Source of the DNA: an uncultured Spirochaetales bacterium
GTDB lineage: Bacteria > Spirochaetota > Spirochaetia > Sphaerochaetales > Sphaerochaetaceae
Assembly: GCA_949295125.1 (NCBI GenBank)
Contig: CASFJV010000046.1
Coordinates: 1-64,000 of the forward strand
Direction of reading: 5' to 3'
DNA: 64,000 bases
The notes below the pieces were generated by a model. That model ran no database searches. It was given only the letters and a program-made list of their open reading frames with translations, and was not told the origin of the DNA. This document shows positions 22,580-32,494 of the stretch, in pieces. Made by a program: the position numbers and the translations under genes. The number at the start of each line of letters is the position of its first letter. Position 1 is the stretch's first letter.

Positions 22580-25099
22580 ATGCTTATAACAAAAAGAAAC
22601 GGAAAACAGGAACAGTACAATTCAGAGAAAATCAGGAACGCTGCAAAAAAAGCATATTCGGCTTCCGGCGAACCTTATTCAGAGGAATCACTTACAAATC
22701 TCATTAATATGGTTGAAAGCCATCTGGGAGAAAAAGATGATAATGACGTTGAGACGATACAGAATCTGGTAGAACAGGCCCTTATGGAAATGGGCTCATA
22801 TAAGACTGCAAAGCACTACATACTCTTCAGAAGCGAAAGGACAAGGCTCAGGGATGAGAGAAAGAGCCTGCTTAGCGCCCTCAATGAAGAGAAAATGGAA
22901 GAAATCCTAATAGGCATACAGAAGGAATTCAGCGCCCCTGAATACTCATTGAGCATACTGGAGAACAAGTTCAATTCATTTTTCAAGGAAGGAATGAATA
23001 AAAGTGAGAAGCTTTCAGCCCTGATAAAAGCGAGTGTCGAGCTCACGAAGGCAGAATCTCCGAAGTGGGAGATAATTGCAGCAAGGTTCCTCTCCTACAA
23101 GACTCATGGCGAAATAAGGAAGAATGAGGAGAAAAGGAATATCACATCTTTTTACGGGAAGATCAGATACCTTGTGGAAGAAGGGCTTTACGGCAAGTAT
23201 ATCCTGGACAGCTATTCAAAATCTGAAATAGAGACTGCCTATTCATTCATTGATCCAAAAAGGGAAGATCTTTTCACTTATTCAGGACTTGAACTGCTGA
23301 TCAAGCGCTATGTGATAAGAAGTCATCAGGGAGAGATACTTGAAAGCGTCGAGGAGATGTTCCTTTCTATCGCTCTGCATCTTGCAATGAATGAGAAAAA
23401 AGAGGTAAGGCTTGGCTATGCAAGGAAATTCTATGACATGCTCTCTACGCTGAAAGTCACAATGGCCACCCCCACCCTTTCAAATGCCAGGAAACCATTC
23501 CACCAGCTCTCCTCATGTTTCATAGACACGGTTCCAGACAGCCTTAATGGGATTTACAGGAGCCTCGACAATTTTGCAAAAGTATCGAAATTCGGAGGCG
23601 GCATGGGGCTCTACTTTGGAAAAGTGAGGGCAAACGGCTCTCCGATCAGAGGCTTTGAAGGGGCCGCAGGAGGGATCATAAGGTGGATCAGGCTCGTAAA
23701 TGACACCGCGGTTGCTGTTGACCAGCTTGGCGTAAGGAGCGGTGCTGTAGCTGTATTTCTTGACGTATGGCACAGGGATCTTCCGGAGTTCCTGAATTTA
23801 AGGACAAATAACGGAGATGACAGGATGAAAGCCCATGACGTCTTCCCGGCAATCTGCTACCCGGATTATTTCTGGCGTCTTGCAAAAGAAAACCTCGATG
23901 AGCCGTGGTATATGATGTGCCCATATGAAATCCTCAGGATAAAGGGCTATGCACTGGAAGATTACTTTGGAGAGGAATGGGAGAAAAGATACCTTGACTG
24001 CGTGAATGACTCACGCATCAGGAAGAGGGTGATGAGCATAAAGGAGATCGTCAGGCTGATCCTCAAGAGTGCTGTTGAAACCGGAACGCCGTTTGCTTTC
24101 AACAGGGATACTGTAAACAGGGCAAATCCCAATAAGCATGCCGGAGTCATTTACTCCTCAAACCTCTGTACAGAAATTGCCCAGAACATGAGTGCAATCG
24201 AAGAGCTTTCAATCAGGATGGAAAGCGAGGATGGAGATCCGATTGTCGTCACAAAGACAAAACCTGGGGATTTCGTTGTATGCAACCTGGCTTCATTAAG
24301 CCTTGGAAACATCGATGTCAATAACAGGGATGAGCTCATTGACATCACAAAGACTGTCGTAAGGGCACTTGATAACGTCATAGATCTGAATTTCTACCCT
24401 CTTGAGTATGCCAGGTATACAAATAAGAGATACAGGTCAATAGGCCTTGGCGTATCAGGATACCACCACATGCTTGCAAAGAACCATATCAAGTGGGAAA
24501 GCCAGGAACACCTGGAGTTCGTCGATAAGGTTTTTGAGACAATAAACTATGCTGCAATTGAGGCATCCTGTGAAATTGCAGGAGAGAAAGGATCATACGA
24601 ATTCTTCAGCGGTTCAGACTGGGATAATGGAAACTATTTCACCATGCGCGGCTACAGTTCAGGAAAATGGGAAGAGCTGAAGAGGAAAGTGCATGAATGC
24701 GGGATGAGGAATGCCTACCTGCTTGCGGTTGCACCGACAAGCAGCACAAGCATCATTGCCGGAACAAGTGCAGGTGTTGATCCAGTCATGAAGCGCTTCT
24801 TCTATGAGGAGAAGAAGGGTGAGATGCTTGCCAGGATTGCCCCTGAGCTATCGCCATCAACATGGTGGTATTATAAGAATGCCCATGAAATAGACCAGAG
24901 CTGGTCTGTCAGGGCAGCAGGAATCAGGCAGCGCCACATAGACCAGGCACAGTCAATGAATCTATATATAACGAATGACTACACCATGAAGCAGGTGCTG
25001 AATCTCTATATCCTTGCATGGGAGTCAGGCGTTAAGTCAATTTATTACATCAGAAGCAAGTCACTCGAAGTTGAAGAGTGCGAATCATGTTCATCTTAG
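22580..25099 (+). CDS. nrdA: Class I ribonucleoside-diphosphate reductase, alpha subunit
   Basis: Large catalytic subunit that reduces NDPs to dNDPs; 839 residues. An N-terminal ATP-cone (about residues 1-90, ITKRNGKQEQYNSEKI) implies allosteric activity control. Active-site elements: C in HQLSSCFID, the N-x-C-x-E triad in SNLCTEI, the second redox cysteine in FVVCNLASLSLGN, and the C-terminal thiol pair CESC ending the protein. Loop GGGMGLYFG follows family pattern. Eight bp before nrdB with a good ribosome-binding site between; co-transcribed. Confidence 0.93.
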   Translation: MLITKRNGKQEQYNSEKIRNAAKKAYSASGEPYSEESLTNLINMVESHLGEKDDNDVETIQNLVEQALMEMGSYKTAKHYILFRSERTRLRDERKSLLSALNEEKMEEILIGIQKEFSAPEYSLSILENKFNSFFKEGMNKSEKLSALIKASVELTKAESPKWEIIAARFLSYKTHGEIRKNEEKRNITSFYGKIRYLVEEGLYGKYILDSYSKSEIETAYSFIDPKREDLFTYSGLELLIKRYVIRSHQGEILESVEEMFLSIALHLAMNEKKEVRLGYARKFYDMLSTLKVTMATPTLSNARKPFHQLSSCFIDTVPDSLNGIYRSLDNFAKVSKFGGGMGLYFGKVRANGSPIRGFEGAAGGIIRWIRLVNDTAVAVDQLGVRSGAVAVFLDVWHRDLPEFLNLRTNNGDDRMKAHDVFPAICYPDYFWRLAKENLDEPWYMMCPYEILRIKGYALEDYFGEEWEKRYLDCVNDSRIRKRVMSIKEIVRLILKSAVETGTPFAFNRDTVNRANPNKHAGVIYSSNLCTEIAQNMSAIEELSIRMESEDGDPIVVTKTKPGDFVVCNLASLSLGNIDVNNRDELIDITKTVVRALDNVIDLNFYPLEYARYTNKRYRSIGLGVSGYHHMLAKNHIKWESQEHLEFVDKVFETINYAAIEASCEIAGEKGSYEFFSGSDWDNGNYFTMRGYSSGKWEELKRKVHECGMRNAYLLAVAPTSSTSIIAGTSAGVDPVMKRFFYEEKKGEMLARIAPELSPSTWWYYKNAHEIDQSWSVRAAGIRQRHIDQAQSMNLYITNDYTMKQVLNLYILAWESGVKSIYYIRSKSLEVEECESCSS

Positions 25100-25107
25100 G
25101 AGGAAGC

Positions 25108-26151
25108 ATGGAAGAACTTAAAAAGAAACCGCTATTCAATCCCAATGGGGATACGGATGTTAGGCTGCGCCGCATGATCGGCGGCAATACCACCAACCTC
25201 AACGATTTCAACAATCTCAAATATGCATGGACCAGCGACTGGTACAGGCAGGCAATGAACAATTTCTGGATACCTGAAGAGATAAACCTCAACCAGGACC
25301 TGAAAGATTACCATAAGCTCCTTGCTCCAGAAAGGACTGCTTATGACAAGATCCTTTCATTTCTTGTGTTCCTGGACTCCCTTCAGACCGCAAACCTTCC
25401 GAATGTCGGAGAATACATAACGGCAAACGAAGTGAACCTGTGCCTGCATATCCAGACATTCCAGGAATGCATCCACTCCCAGAGCTATTCATACATGCTC
25501 GATACCATATGCTCTCCCAATGAAAGGGACAGCATCCTTTTCCAGTGGAAGGATGACGAGCATCTGCTGAGAAGGAACACATTCATTGGAAACTGCTATA
25601 ACGATTTCCTTGAGAACAGGGATCTTTTCCACCTGATGAAGGTGCTTTTTGCAAACTACATCCTTGAAGGGATCTATTTCTATTCAGGATTCATGTTCTT
25701 CTACAACCTCTCAAGGAATGGGAAAATGCCAGGGTCTGCACAGGAGATAAGATACATAAACAGGGATGAGAACACCCATCTCTGGCTTTTCAGGAACATT
25801 ATCCTGGAGCTTAAGAAGGAAGAGCCTGAGATGTTCTCTCCAGATAAAGTGGAAACGTACAAGGCAATGCTTGAAGAAGGTGTAAGGCAGGAAATAGCAT
25901 GGGGTGAATATGTTATTGGCGACAAGATTCCAGGCCTGAGTTCAAAAATGGTCAGGGATTACATCACATACCTTGGAAACCTCAGATGGACAAGCCTTGG
26001 CTTTGACACCCTCTATCCGGGATATGAGGATGAGCCTGAGGACATGGCATGGGTAAGCCAGTACTCAAATGCCAACATGGTGAAGACAGACTTCTTTGAA
26101 GCAAGAAGCACCGCTTACGCAAAATCCACTGCTCTTGTTGATGATCTTTAA
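25108..26151 (+). CDS. nrdB: Class I ribonucleoside-diphosphate reductase, beta subunit
   Basis: Radical-generating diiron subunit; 347 residues. Metal ligands D90 (FLDSLQ), E120 and H123 (QECIHSQSYSY) align with E. coli D84, E115 and H118, and Y127 lies where the tyrosyl radical forms, so a Y-type class Ia/b-like cofactor is expected rather than a tyrosine-less Ic type. Later ligands include the E in NYILEGIYF and the E-x-x-H in INRDENTHLWLF. ATG 25108 has AGGAGGA 4 nt upstream; the longer frame from 25078 would overlap the end of nrdA. Confidence 0.93.
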   Translation: MEELKKKPLFNPNGDTDVRLRRMIGGNTTNLNDFNNLKYAWTSDWYRQAMNNFWIPEEINLNQDLKDYHKLLAPERTAYDKILSFLVFLDSLQTANLPNVGEYITANEVNLCLHIQTFQECIHSQSYSYMLDTICSPNERDSILFQWKDDEHLLRRNTFIGNCYNDFLENRDLFHLMKVLFANYILEGIYFYSGFMFFYNLSRNGKMPGSAQEIRYINRDENTHLWLFRNIILELKKEEPEMFSPDKVETYKAMLEEGVRQEIAWGEYVIGDKIPGLSSKMVRDYITYLGNLRWTSLGFDTLYPGYEDEPEDMAWVSQYSNANMVKTDFFEARSTAYAKSTALVDDL

Positions 26152-26191
26152 AAATGTTTGCATGTTTCCTTTCTCCAGGCATTAAATATGC

Positions 26192-27535
26192 ATGGATGAA
26201 ATTGAAAAAGCCTTATCTGAGGCATTTGGCATCCACTACCTGATGCCATGCCAGGAAACAGTTATTCAGAGAATACTGGAAAACAGCAGGAAGAAGGAAA
26301 GGTCTGGTAGCATCACCATACTTCCGACCGGGACTGGGAAAAGCCTCTGCTTCCTCCTTCCTGCATACCTTATGAAAGAAAGGTACTCAATCCTGCTCTA
26401 CCCTCTTCTTTCCCTGATGAACGACCAGGCAAGGAAACTTGAAAGCCTCGGCATTCCATACGCAATGATCAGAGGTGGAATGGATCATGCGGCAAGAAAA
26501 GCAGAGCTTTCAAAGCTCCGGAAGAAGGAAGCAGGCATACTCATAACTAACATTGAGAGCCTCATAGTCTCAGTTGAACGGAAAGAGATTTGTTTCATGA
26601 AAGGAAATACAGAGCTCCTTGTAATTGATGAGGCACATACTGCAGTGCAGTGGGCAGAAAGCTTCAGGCCTTCCTTTTCAAGGCTTAAGGAGATTTCTGG
26701 AATAATAATGCCACATCAGATGCTCTGCTTTACCGCAACGGCTGATGAAAGCATAATAAGCAAGCTCAGGATGGATGTGCTCTCCGGCTTATCCACTTCC
26801 ATACTCCGCCTCTCTGCAGACAGGCAGAATATCTTCTACAGCGCAAGGCGCAGCCTTAGCAGGAGAGCTGACGTGATAGACATCCTCTCTGATCCCTCTT
26901 CCCGCCCTGCACTTGTTTTCTGCTCATATAGAAGCGAGACAGAAGAATTCTACAGCAGGATAAGGGGCATCTACCCTTCATTCTACTACCATGCAGGACT
27001 TCCAAAGAAGGAGAAGATAGAAATAGAGAACAGGTTCTTCATCAGCACTGATGCTGTCATGTTTGCCACAAATGCATATGGAATGGGGGTGGACAAGAAA
27101 AACATAAGGACAGTAATACACCTGCATGCTCCAGATGACGTTGCATCCTTCCTGCAGGAAGCTGGAAGGGGCGGGAGGGATAACATGGAGATGAGGAGCA
27201 TAGTGCTCTACTCTGCAAAAGACAGGGGGAGGCTTAAATACGTTTTCAGCGGGAAAAGCTGCATCAGGTCTTCCCTTTTATCGCTGATGGGAGAAGAAAC
27301 GGATCCAAGGTGCACATCGTGCTCAAAATGCCTTGATGAAGATGAATCTGCATCAGGAGAGAGGGAAATCATGGATAAAGTGAAAAGGCACCGTTTCATT
27401 TTTTCCATCCCCCTTCTCTCCTGGGTTCTTAAACTTGGAAAGCTCAGGCCATGGTCAGGACAGGAAATTAGGGATGCAGTGAAAGTCCTTATTGAAGAAG
27501 GGAAAATAAGGAAGCTGCTCAACCGCCTCTACTGA
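26192..27535 (+). CDS. RecQ-family ATP-dependent DNA helicase (short form)
   Basis: A 3'-5' superfamily 2 helicase of 447 residues. Motif I ILPTGTGKSLCF (about residues 41-52), motif II VIDEAHTAVQW, motif III CFTATA, motif V GMGVDKKNIRTVIH and motif VI QEAGRGGRDN are all present. A zinc-binding remnant CTSCSKC follows (about residue 385). The winged-helix and HRDC domains of full RecQ (about 600 residues) are missing, so this is the short RecQ type. No ribosome-binding site is obvious before ATG 26192. It stands 40 bp after nrdB and may be read through from it. Confidence 0.87.
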   Translation: MDEIEKALSEAFGIHYLMPCQETVIQRILENSRKKERSGSITILPTGTGKSLCFLLPAYLMKERYSILLYPLLSLMNDQARKLESLGIPYAMIRGGMDHAARKAELSKLRKKEAGILITNIESLIVSVERKEICFMKGNTELLVIDEAHTAVQWAESFRPSFSRLKEISGIIMPHQMLCFTATADESIISKLRMDVLSGLSTSILRLSADRQNIFYSARRSLSRRADVIDILSDPSSRPALVFCSYRSETEEFYSRIRGIYPSFYYHAGLPKKEKIEIENRFFISTDAVMFATNAYGMGVDKKNIRTVIHLHAPDDVASFLQEAGRGGRDNMEMRSIVLYSAKDRGRLKYVFSGKSCIRSSLLSLMGEETDPRCTSCSKCLDEDESASGEREIMDKVKRHRFIFSIPLLSWVLKLGKLRPWSGQEIRDAVKVLIEEGKIRKLLNRLY

Positions 27536-27595
27536 ATTACTTTTTTCTTTCTTTTTGCTTCCTTAATTGATATCATTGTTCCTGAAGGAGAGAAT

Positions 27596-28846
27596 ATGCT
27601 AGAAGAGCTTCACAAAGTTTATCCAAGCCTATATGGAAGGACTTTTGACGAGAGGGATATGGATGATCGCTTTTCCTCGCTTGCTGAAAAACATAAGGAT
27701 CTTTTTTCAAGGGATGATATCATGCTTTTTTCAGCCGCAGGAAGAACTGAGATTGCCGGAAACCACACAGACCATAACCTTGGACTGGTTATAGGCGCTG
27801 CCATCAATCTTGATACAATAGCATGCGTTTCAAAGCGTGATGATATGCGTGTTATCATTGCAAGCGAGGGATTTCCTGTTGTAGATGTTGATATTTCCGA
27901 TCTTGAAATAAAGGAGGAAGAGAAAAATACGACACATGCCCTCATAAGAGGCATTGCCAAGGCATTCAGGGACAGGGGATTCAATGTAAGGGGATACCAG
28001 GCAAATACAACAACAAGGGTTCTTAAAGGCTCAGGGCTTTCAAGTTCCGCAGCAATAGAGGTGCTTGCAGCAGAGATATTCAATAATATCTATGCCGGTG
28101 ACAGCCTTGATCCTGTTGAGATAGCAAAGATCGGACAGTATGCGGAGAATGTTTATTTTGGAAAGCCAAGCGGACTTCTGGACCAGATAAGCTGCGCACA
28201 CGGAGGAATCGTAGGAATAGACTTCAAGGATCCGAAGAATCCTGAAATAACCCCTCTTGATATCGACTTTGAGGAGCATGGCTATGCCCTTATAATCACG
28301 GATACAAAAGGAAACCATGCAGACCTCACGCCAGAATATGCAGCAGTTCCGCCTGAGATGTGGAAAGTCGCATCATTCTTCGGCAAAGAGAACCTGAGGG
28401 AAGTTGAGTTTGATGATTTTCTGGCAAATATTGCAGAAATAAGGGAGTATGCAAAAAATGACAGGGCACTTCTCAGGGCTTTCCATTTCTTCAAGGAGAA
28501 TGAAAGGGTTCTCATGATGCTCAAAGCGCTTGAAGAGGACTCAATAGATGCATTCCTGATGCTTGTGGAGGAATCAGGAAACTCATCATATAAGTATCTT
28601 CAGAACGTATACCCATCCAGCCATCCGGAAGATCAGGGATTATCCATAGCACTTGCCATAAGCGAGAATATTCTTGAAGGAGACGGGGCTGCAAGAGTTC
28701 ACGGAGGAGGATTTGCCGGCACAATACAGGCATATGTTCCTCATTACCTTCTGGACACTTACATTAAAGCCATGGAAGGCATTTTCGGCAAGGGATGCTC
28801 AACAAGGATAGAAATAAGGAAACGTCCGGTCTCAAGAATTTACTGA
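27596..28846 (+). CDS. galK: Galactokinase
   Basis: GHMP-family kinase phosphorylating galactose at C1; 416 residues. GRTEIAGNHTDHN (about residue 43) is the galactokinase signature for sugar binding, VLKGSGLSSSAAIEV the ATP loop and RVHGGGFAGTIQAYV the third GHMP motif. GKPSGLLDQISCAHGG carries the catalytic aspartate region. AAGGAG lies before ATG 27596. No other Leloir genes are adjacent. A strong terminator follows. Confidence 0.92.
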   Translation: MLEELHKVYPSLYGRTFDERDMDDRFSSLAEKHKDLFSRDDIMLFSAAGRTEIAGNHTDHNLGLVIGAAINLDTIACVSKRDDMRVIIASEGFPVVDVDISDLEIKEEEKNTTHALIRGIAKAFRDRGFNVRGYQANTTTRVLKGSGLSSSAAIEVLAAEIFNNIYAGDSLDPVEIAKIGQYAENVYFGKPSGLLDQISCAHGGIVGIDFKDPKNPEITPLDIDFEEHGYALIITDTKGNHADLTPEYAAVPPEMWKVASFFGKENLREVEFDDFLANIAEIREYAKNDRALLRAFHFFKENERVLMMLKALEEDSIDAFLMLVEESGNSSYKYLQNVYPSSHPEDQGLSIALAISENILEGDGAARVHGGGFAGTIQAYVPHYLLDTYIKAMEGIFGKGCSTRIEIRKRPVSRIY

Positions 28847-28852
28847 TTTTGA

Positions 28853-28878
28853 AGGTGCCCAGACCGGGCACCTGTTTT
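28853..28878 (+). terminator. Terminator after galK
   Basis: AGGTGCCC (28853-28860) and GGGCACCT (28866-28873) form a perfect 8-bp stem with loop AGACC, then GTTTT. Confidence 0.85.
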
Positions 28879-28967
28879 ATGCAAGCCTGTTTTAATAATT
28901 AAATGAATATGCTTCCGATTTAAGAATGAAACCCATGTCAGACGAGAAGAATCTGGCAGGGGAAAAG

Positions 28968-29642
28968 TCAAATTGCTTTTTTTAAGGTTTCGAGAGCATT
29001 ATTAAACCTGCAGTTTAAAGTGCGGGAACTAATGCAGAGTTCCCTGGAGAGAACGTTTTTCTTTTTCTTTTCCTCTCCAAAGGCTCCATAGATGCTGTTG
29101 ACTATATACCTGTCCTCAGCCTTAAGCTCATTCATCTTCTCCTCCAGGAACATCCTGAATATGTTTTTTTCAATCATCTCATATCCGTCTGAGACAAGAT
29201 CCAGCAAGCTTGATCCTTCATCATCTTTAAGCTTTGAGTCAAGATAGAGCGGCACCTCCTCAGCCATAATGCGTTTTGAAACCGCGATATCCTTTACATT
29301 CAGTCCAGTCCTTTCGGAAAGCTCACAGTCCGTAAGCTCCCCTTCCCTTTCCTCCCTGCTGATCCTGCTGATCATTTCAATCCTGTATTTCGGTATCCTT
29401 ACAAGCCTTGATTTCTCATTGAGCATTTTCCTCAGTACCATCCTGATTCCGTTTTCAACATATGAGCTGAATGCCCTGCCCTTCTCCTCTTTGAACGTCC
29501 TTAGTGAGCTGATGAAGCCCAGCCTTGCCTCCTGCATGAAATCCTCAAGCTCAAGGGATGCAGACCTTGAATACCTGAAATATTCAGATGCAAGTTTCCT
29601 TATAAGGGGCTCATAATCATTCAAAAGCTTTTTTTCGTCCAT
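28968..29642 (-). CDS. Sigma-70 family RNA polymerase sigma factor
   Basis: A small alternative sigma factor of 224 residues. Region 2 covers about residues 10-80, with YFRYSRSASLELEDFMQEARLGF and the -10 recognition part RAFSSYVENGIRMVLRKML. Region 3-like material follows (VRIPKYRIEMISRISREE, SERTGLNVKDI), and a C-terminal region 4-like helix-turn-helix (NVLSRELCISSRTLNCRFNNALETLKKA). It resembles the SigF/WhiG/SigH group; the promoter class it reads is not evident. Divergent from a LysR gene across 133 bp holding an inverted repeat. No anti-sigma gene is adjacent. Confidence 0.83.
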   Translation of the reverse strand: MDEKKLLNDYEPLIRKLASEYFRYSRSASLELEDFMQEARLGFISSLRTFKEEKGRAFSSYVENGIRMVLRKMLNEKSRLVRIPKYRIEMISRISREEREGELTDCELSERTGLNVKDIAVSKRIMAEEVPLYLDSKLKDDEGSSLLDLVSDGYEMIEKNIFRMFLEEKMNELKAEDRYIVNSIYGAFGEEKKKKNVLSRELCISSRTLNCRFNNALETLKKAI

Positions 29643-29677
29643 TTCCTTTCACCTTATGCGTATTTTTGCACATCTAA

Positions 29678-29696
29678 GTGGACCTATGATGTCCAC
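29678..29696. promoter_or_regulatory. Inverted repeat between sigma factor and LysR genes
   Basis: GTGGAC (29678-29683) and GTCCAC (29691-29696) are perfect inverted arms with a 7-bp spacer. It lies 35 bp upstream of the sigma-factor start and 80 bp before the LysR gene. Such a site in a divergent region next to a LysR gene is a natural autoregulatory operator. The LysR gene also has TATAAT at 29751-29756. Confidence 0.5.
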
Positions 29697-29775
29697 ATAA
29701 AAAATTTTCCCTGTAATTCCGTTTTTTCCTTCAAAGCTTCCGCTTTTTCCTATAATCTGGATAAAGGAGTGTTTC

Positions 29776-30642
29776 GTGCTTAGTATTGAAGATCTTGAAC
29801 TGCTTAATGTGATGCATATGACAAAGAGCCTGAAAGAATCTGCAAATAAGCTCAGGCTGAAGGAACAGAGCATAAGGAACAGGATCGAATCCATGGAAAG
29901 GAATATCGGACTTGATCTTGCTTCGTTCAATTCAGACAGCATCCTTTTCACAAAGGCAGGGCTTTCCCTGGCAAAGGATGCTGAGTTCATTATCAGGTAC
30001 ATCAACACATCAGTCAGCAATGCAAGGCTCATAGGCATTGAGGAGGCTATGGCACTAAGGGTTGGAACTGCAATGATTGCTCCTGAGAAGCTGCTTATTG
30101 AAAAGCTTGAGGAGAAAAAGGAGGAACTTAAGCCACTTAACTTCATGAAGTGCCACATTTTCTCAATTGAAGAGACGCTGAGGAGCCTTGAGTCGCACAT
30201 AGACATACTTGCCACATACTATGATGAGCGACTGAGTGCAAAATACAGCCTTGAGAGCATTGAGCTGAGAAAGAGCAAGGTGATGCTTGCTTTTTCCGGG
30301 AATAAGAGCCTCATGGAAGTCCCGATGCTTGATATCGAAGACATTTATGGAAAGAAACTGTATATATACAGGAAAGGATACCTGAAGGCATTTGACGCTG
30401 TCAGGGCAGATATCAAGGAGTACCACAAGGAAATTGAAATAGTTTCTTTTGACAGCTACAGCCCAAAGCTCGTGGAAGAAGTTGAAAGGGAAAACGCATT
30501 CCTCGTCGCATTCAGGGAGATGGAGGAAAGCCTGGCAGGCCTTACCCTGAAACCGGTTTTATGGAAATACAGCTCCTTATTTGGAATCCTTTACAAAAAG
30601 GATCCAAGCGACAAGGTGAGAAAGGTGCTGAAGGCACTTTGA
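29776..30642 (+). CDS. LysR-type transcriptional regulator
   Basis: A 288-residue regulator: N-terminal winged helix-turn-helix (residues 1-60, SIEDLELLNVMHMTKSLKES and KLRLKEQSIRNRIESMERN), linker helix, then an effector-binding domain with the LysR-like layout (VGTAMIAPEKLLIEKLEE; AFLVAFREMEESLAG). The start is GTG 29776 with AAAGGAG 7 nt upstream. The match to LysR is clear in the N-terminus, weaker in the effector part. The divergent neighbour is a sigma factor, which may be its target. Confidence 0.75.
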   Translation: MLSIEDLELLNVMHMTKSLKESANKLRLKEQSIRNRIESMERNIGLDLASFNSDSILFTKAGLSLAKDAEFIIRYINTSVSNARLIGIEEAMALRVGTAMIAPEKLLIEKLEEKKEELKPLNFMKCHIFSIEETLRSLESHIDILATYYDERLSAKYSLESIELRKSKVMLAFSGNKSLMEVPMLDIEDIYGKKLYIYRKGYLKAFDAVRADIKEYHKEIEIVSFDSYSPKLVEEVERENAFLVAFREMEESLAGLTLKPVLWKYSSLFGILYKKDPSDKVRKVLKAL

Positions 30643-30674
30643 CACTGCCCTTTCCCATTGCGGCAAAAAACCTG

Positions 30675-30680
30675 TATTAT
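30675..30680 (+). promoter_or_regulatory. -10 box 6 nt before ATG 30687
   Basis: TATTAT is separated from the ATG by six bases (ATAGCC), with no ribosome-binding site. A TTGACA exists at 30639-30644 but is 30 bp away, too far to pair. Candidate leaderless start. Confidence 0.45.
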
Positions 30681-30686
30681 ATAGCC

Positions 30687-31067
30687 ATGGAAAAAAATAA
30701 CGCACTGGAAGAACTGCTGAATGAGGAAGGGATAAGGATTACTCTTGAAAAGATCAGGGCATACGGCAAGTATGAGGAGAATGAAGAGTATGCAATACTC
30801 CTTACCCTCGCTTTTTTAGAGAATGGGAGCAGCGAGGCTCTGAATGTTATCCGCCCCCTTTATGAGAAATACAGGAATGAGAAAGAGATGGCATACTGGT
30901 ATGCCTCTTCCCTGCTCTTTGCATCACGTACGCTTGAAGAGTATATCGAGGCTAAAGGAGCGCTGCTTGATGCTCTTGAGATGTCCCTTGAAGGGGAAAT
31001 GGAGAATGATGCGCTCAGAAAGCTTGCTTTTGCAGAAGATAAAATTAGCGGACTGATGACAAAGTGA
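30687..31067 (+). CDS. Hypothetical small acidic helical protein
   Basis: A 126-residue, charge-rich and probably all-helical protein, starting MEKNNALEELLNEEG. Blocks such as EEYAILLTLAFLENGSSEAL and KEMAYWYASSLLFASRT look like TPR-type helix pairs, but no family was recognised. The frame extends upstream to 30561 inside the LysR gene; ATG 30687 is taken because a TATTAT box lies 6 nt before it and the upstream frame overlaps coding sequence. It stands alone before tig and might be read as a small leaderless mRNA. Confidence 0.6.
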   Translation: MEKNNALEELLNEEGIRITLEKIRAYGKYEENEEYAILLTLAFLENGSSEALNVIRPLYEKYRNEKEMAYWYASSLLFASRTLEEYIEAKGALLDALEMSLEGEMENDALRKLAFAEDKISGLMTK

Positions 31068-31135
31068 AGTAAAACTATTATATTATGATGGTTTAAAAAG
31101 AAATAAATCGAAATCGATGATAAGGAAGGACAAAC

Positions 31136-32470
31136 ATGATTGTCAAACAGAGTACAGAAGCATTAGAGAATTCACAGCTTGCTCTAACAATTACAGTGGA
31201 CAGCAAGAGCATTGAGGAAGCATACCAGGAGAGGCTCAAGAAGTACCAGAAGGAACTGACACTTCCTGGCTTCAGGAAGGGAAAGGCTCCGGTAAGCGTA
31301 CTAGAGAACAAGTATGGCGATTCTATCAGGGAAGAGAGCACATTCGCCCTGCTCGAGTCATCACTTGAGGAAGCTTACAAGACAATGGATGACAAAGAGA
31401 AACCGCTTCCATACTCAACACCTGTTCTTCAGGATGAAGAGAAACTCATCCCATTCAAGAAGGATGAGGATATCACATTCACGGTACATTATGATGTACG
31501 CCCTCAAGTAAACGTTGAAAACTACAAGGGAAGGGAAATCGAAGTTGACGGAGTTACAGTAGAAGAGAGTGACGTAGATGCTGAGATAAATAAGCTCAGG
31601 GAGCAGAATGCGATCGTAAGGACAAAAGACGGCGCTCTTGAAAAAGGCGATATCGCAACAATCGACTATGTGGAGCTTGACGGAGATGGGAATGAAGTGG
31701 CATCAACAGAGAGGAAAGGATTCACATTCACACTCGGCTCTGGCTACAACTACTACATGATTGACGAAGATATCACAGGAATGAAGAAAGACGAAGAGAA
31801 AGTCATTGAAAAGACTTACTCAGAAGATGTCACAGGACCACTGAAGGGCAAGAGCGTAAAGCTTAAAGTGAAAGTCAATGAAGTCAAGATGAGGGAACTT
31901 CCTGAACTCGATGATGACTTTGCACAGGATGTGAAGGAAGAATACAAGAGTATGGCTGACCTCAGGAATGCAACAAGAGCAAAGCTTGAGAAAGAAGTTG
32001 AGGATGCCCTGAAGGAAATCAAGATCACATCTCTCATGAACAAGCTTGTCGAGGAGACAGCTATTGCAGTGCCAGCTTCAATGCTTAATGCACAGCTTGA
32101 GCAGAACTGGAGGCAGTTCATGCAGCAGTCCGGACTTGATGAGAAGACTTTGACAAAGTTCATGCAGATGCAGGGAGAGAGCAAGGAAAGCATCATTGAG
32201 CAGTGGAAGCCTGCAGCTGAGAATGAACTTAAGCAGCAGCTTATTCTTGATGCAATAAAGGATAAGGAGAATTTCGAAGTAAACGGGGAAGAGTTCAATA
32301 AGAGATGTGAAGAAGAGCTCAAGAACGTTCCAGAGGAGAGCAAGGACTTCTATAAGGATATGCTCAAGGATGACATGCAGTTTGCCATGGTCGTACCATT
32401 CCTTCTGGAGAACAATACATTCAAGAGCTCAGAAACAAAGAAAACATATAAGGAATTCTTTAATAAATAA
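31136..32470 (+). CDS. tig: Trigger factor (ribosome-associated chaperone, PPIase)
   Basis: Chaperone that binds nascent chains at the ribosome exit; 444 residues. The ribosome-docking signature GFRKGKAP is at about residues 45-52. The central FKBP-like domain starts [19 protein letters not shown] and includes [21 protein letters not shown]. The long helical C-terminal domain runs from about residue 260. AAGGAAGG lies before ATG 31136. First gene of the tig-clpP-clpX locus, a common bacterial order. A stable hairpin separates it from clpP. Confidence 0.95.
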   Translation: MIVKQSTEALENSQLALTITVDSKSIEEAYQERLKKYQKELTLPGFRKGKAPVSVLENKYGDSIREESTFALLESSLEEAYKTMDDKEKPLPYSTPVLQDEEKLIPFKKDEDITFTVHYDVRPQVNVENYKGREIEVDGVTVEESDVDAEINKLREQNAIVRTKDGALEKGDIATIDYVELDGDGNEVASTERKGFTFTLGSGYNYYMIDEDITGMKKDEEKVIEKTYSEDVTGPLKGKSVKLKVKVNEVKMRELPELDDDFAQDVKEEYKSMADLRNATRAKLEKEVEDALKEIKITSLMNKLVEETAIAVPASMLNAQLEQNWRQFMQQSGLDEKTLTKFMQMQGESKESIIEQWKPAAENELKQQLILDAIKDKENFEVNGEEFNKRCEEELKNVPEESKDFYKDMLKDDMQFAMVVPFLLENNTFKSSETKKTYKEFFNK

Positions 32471-32494
32471 GCTATATTCATACTTGGATTCTAC

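Noticed and set aside
30639-30680. TTGACA 30639 paired with TATTAT 30675 as a promoter
   Set aside because: The 30-bp spacing is too long for sigma70; only the -10 box is kept.
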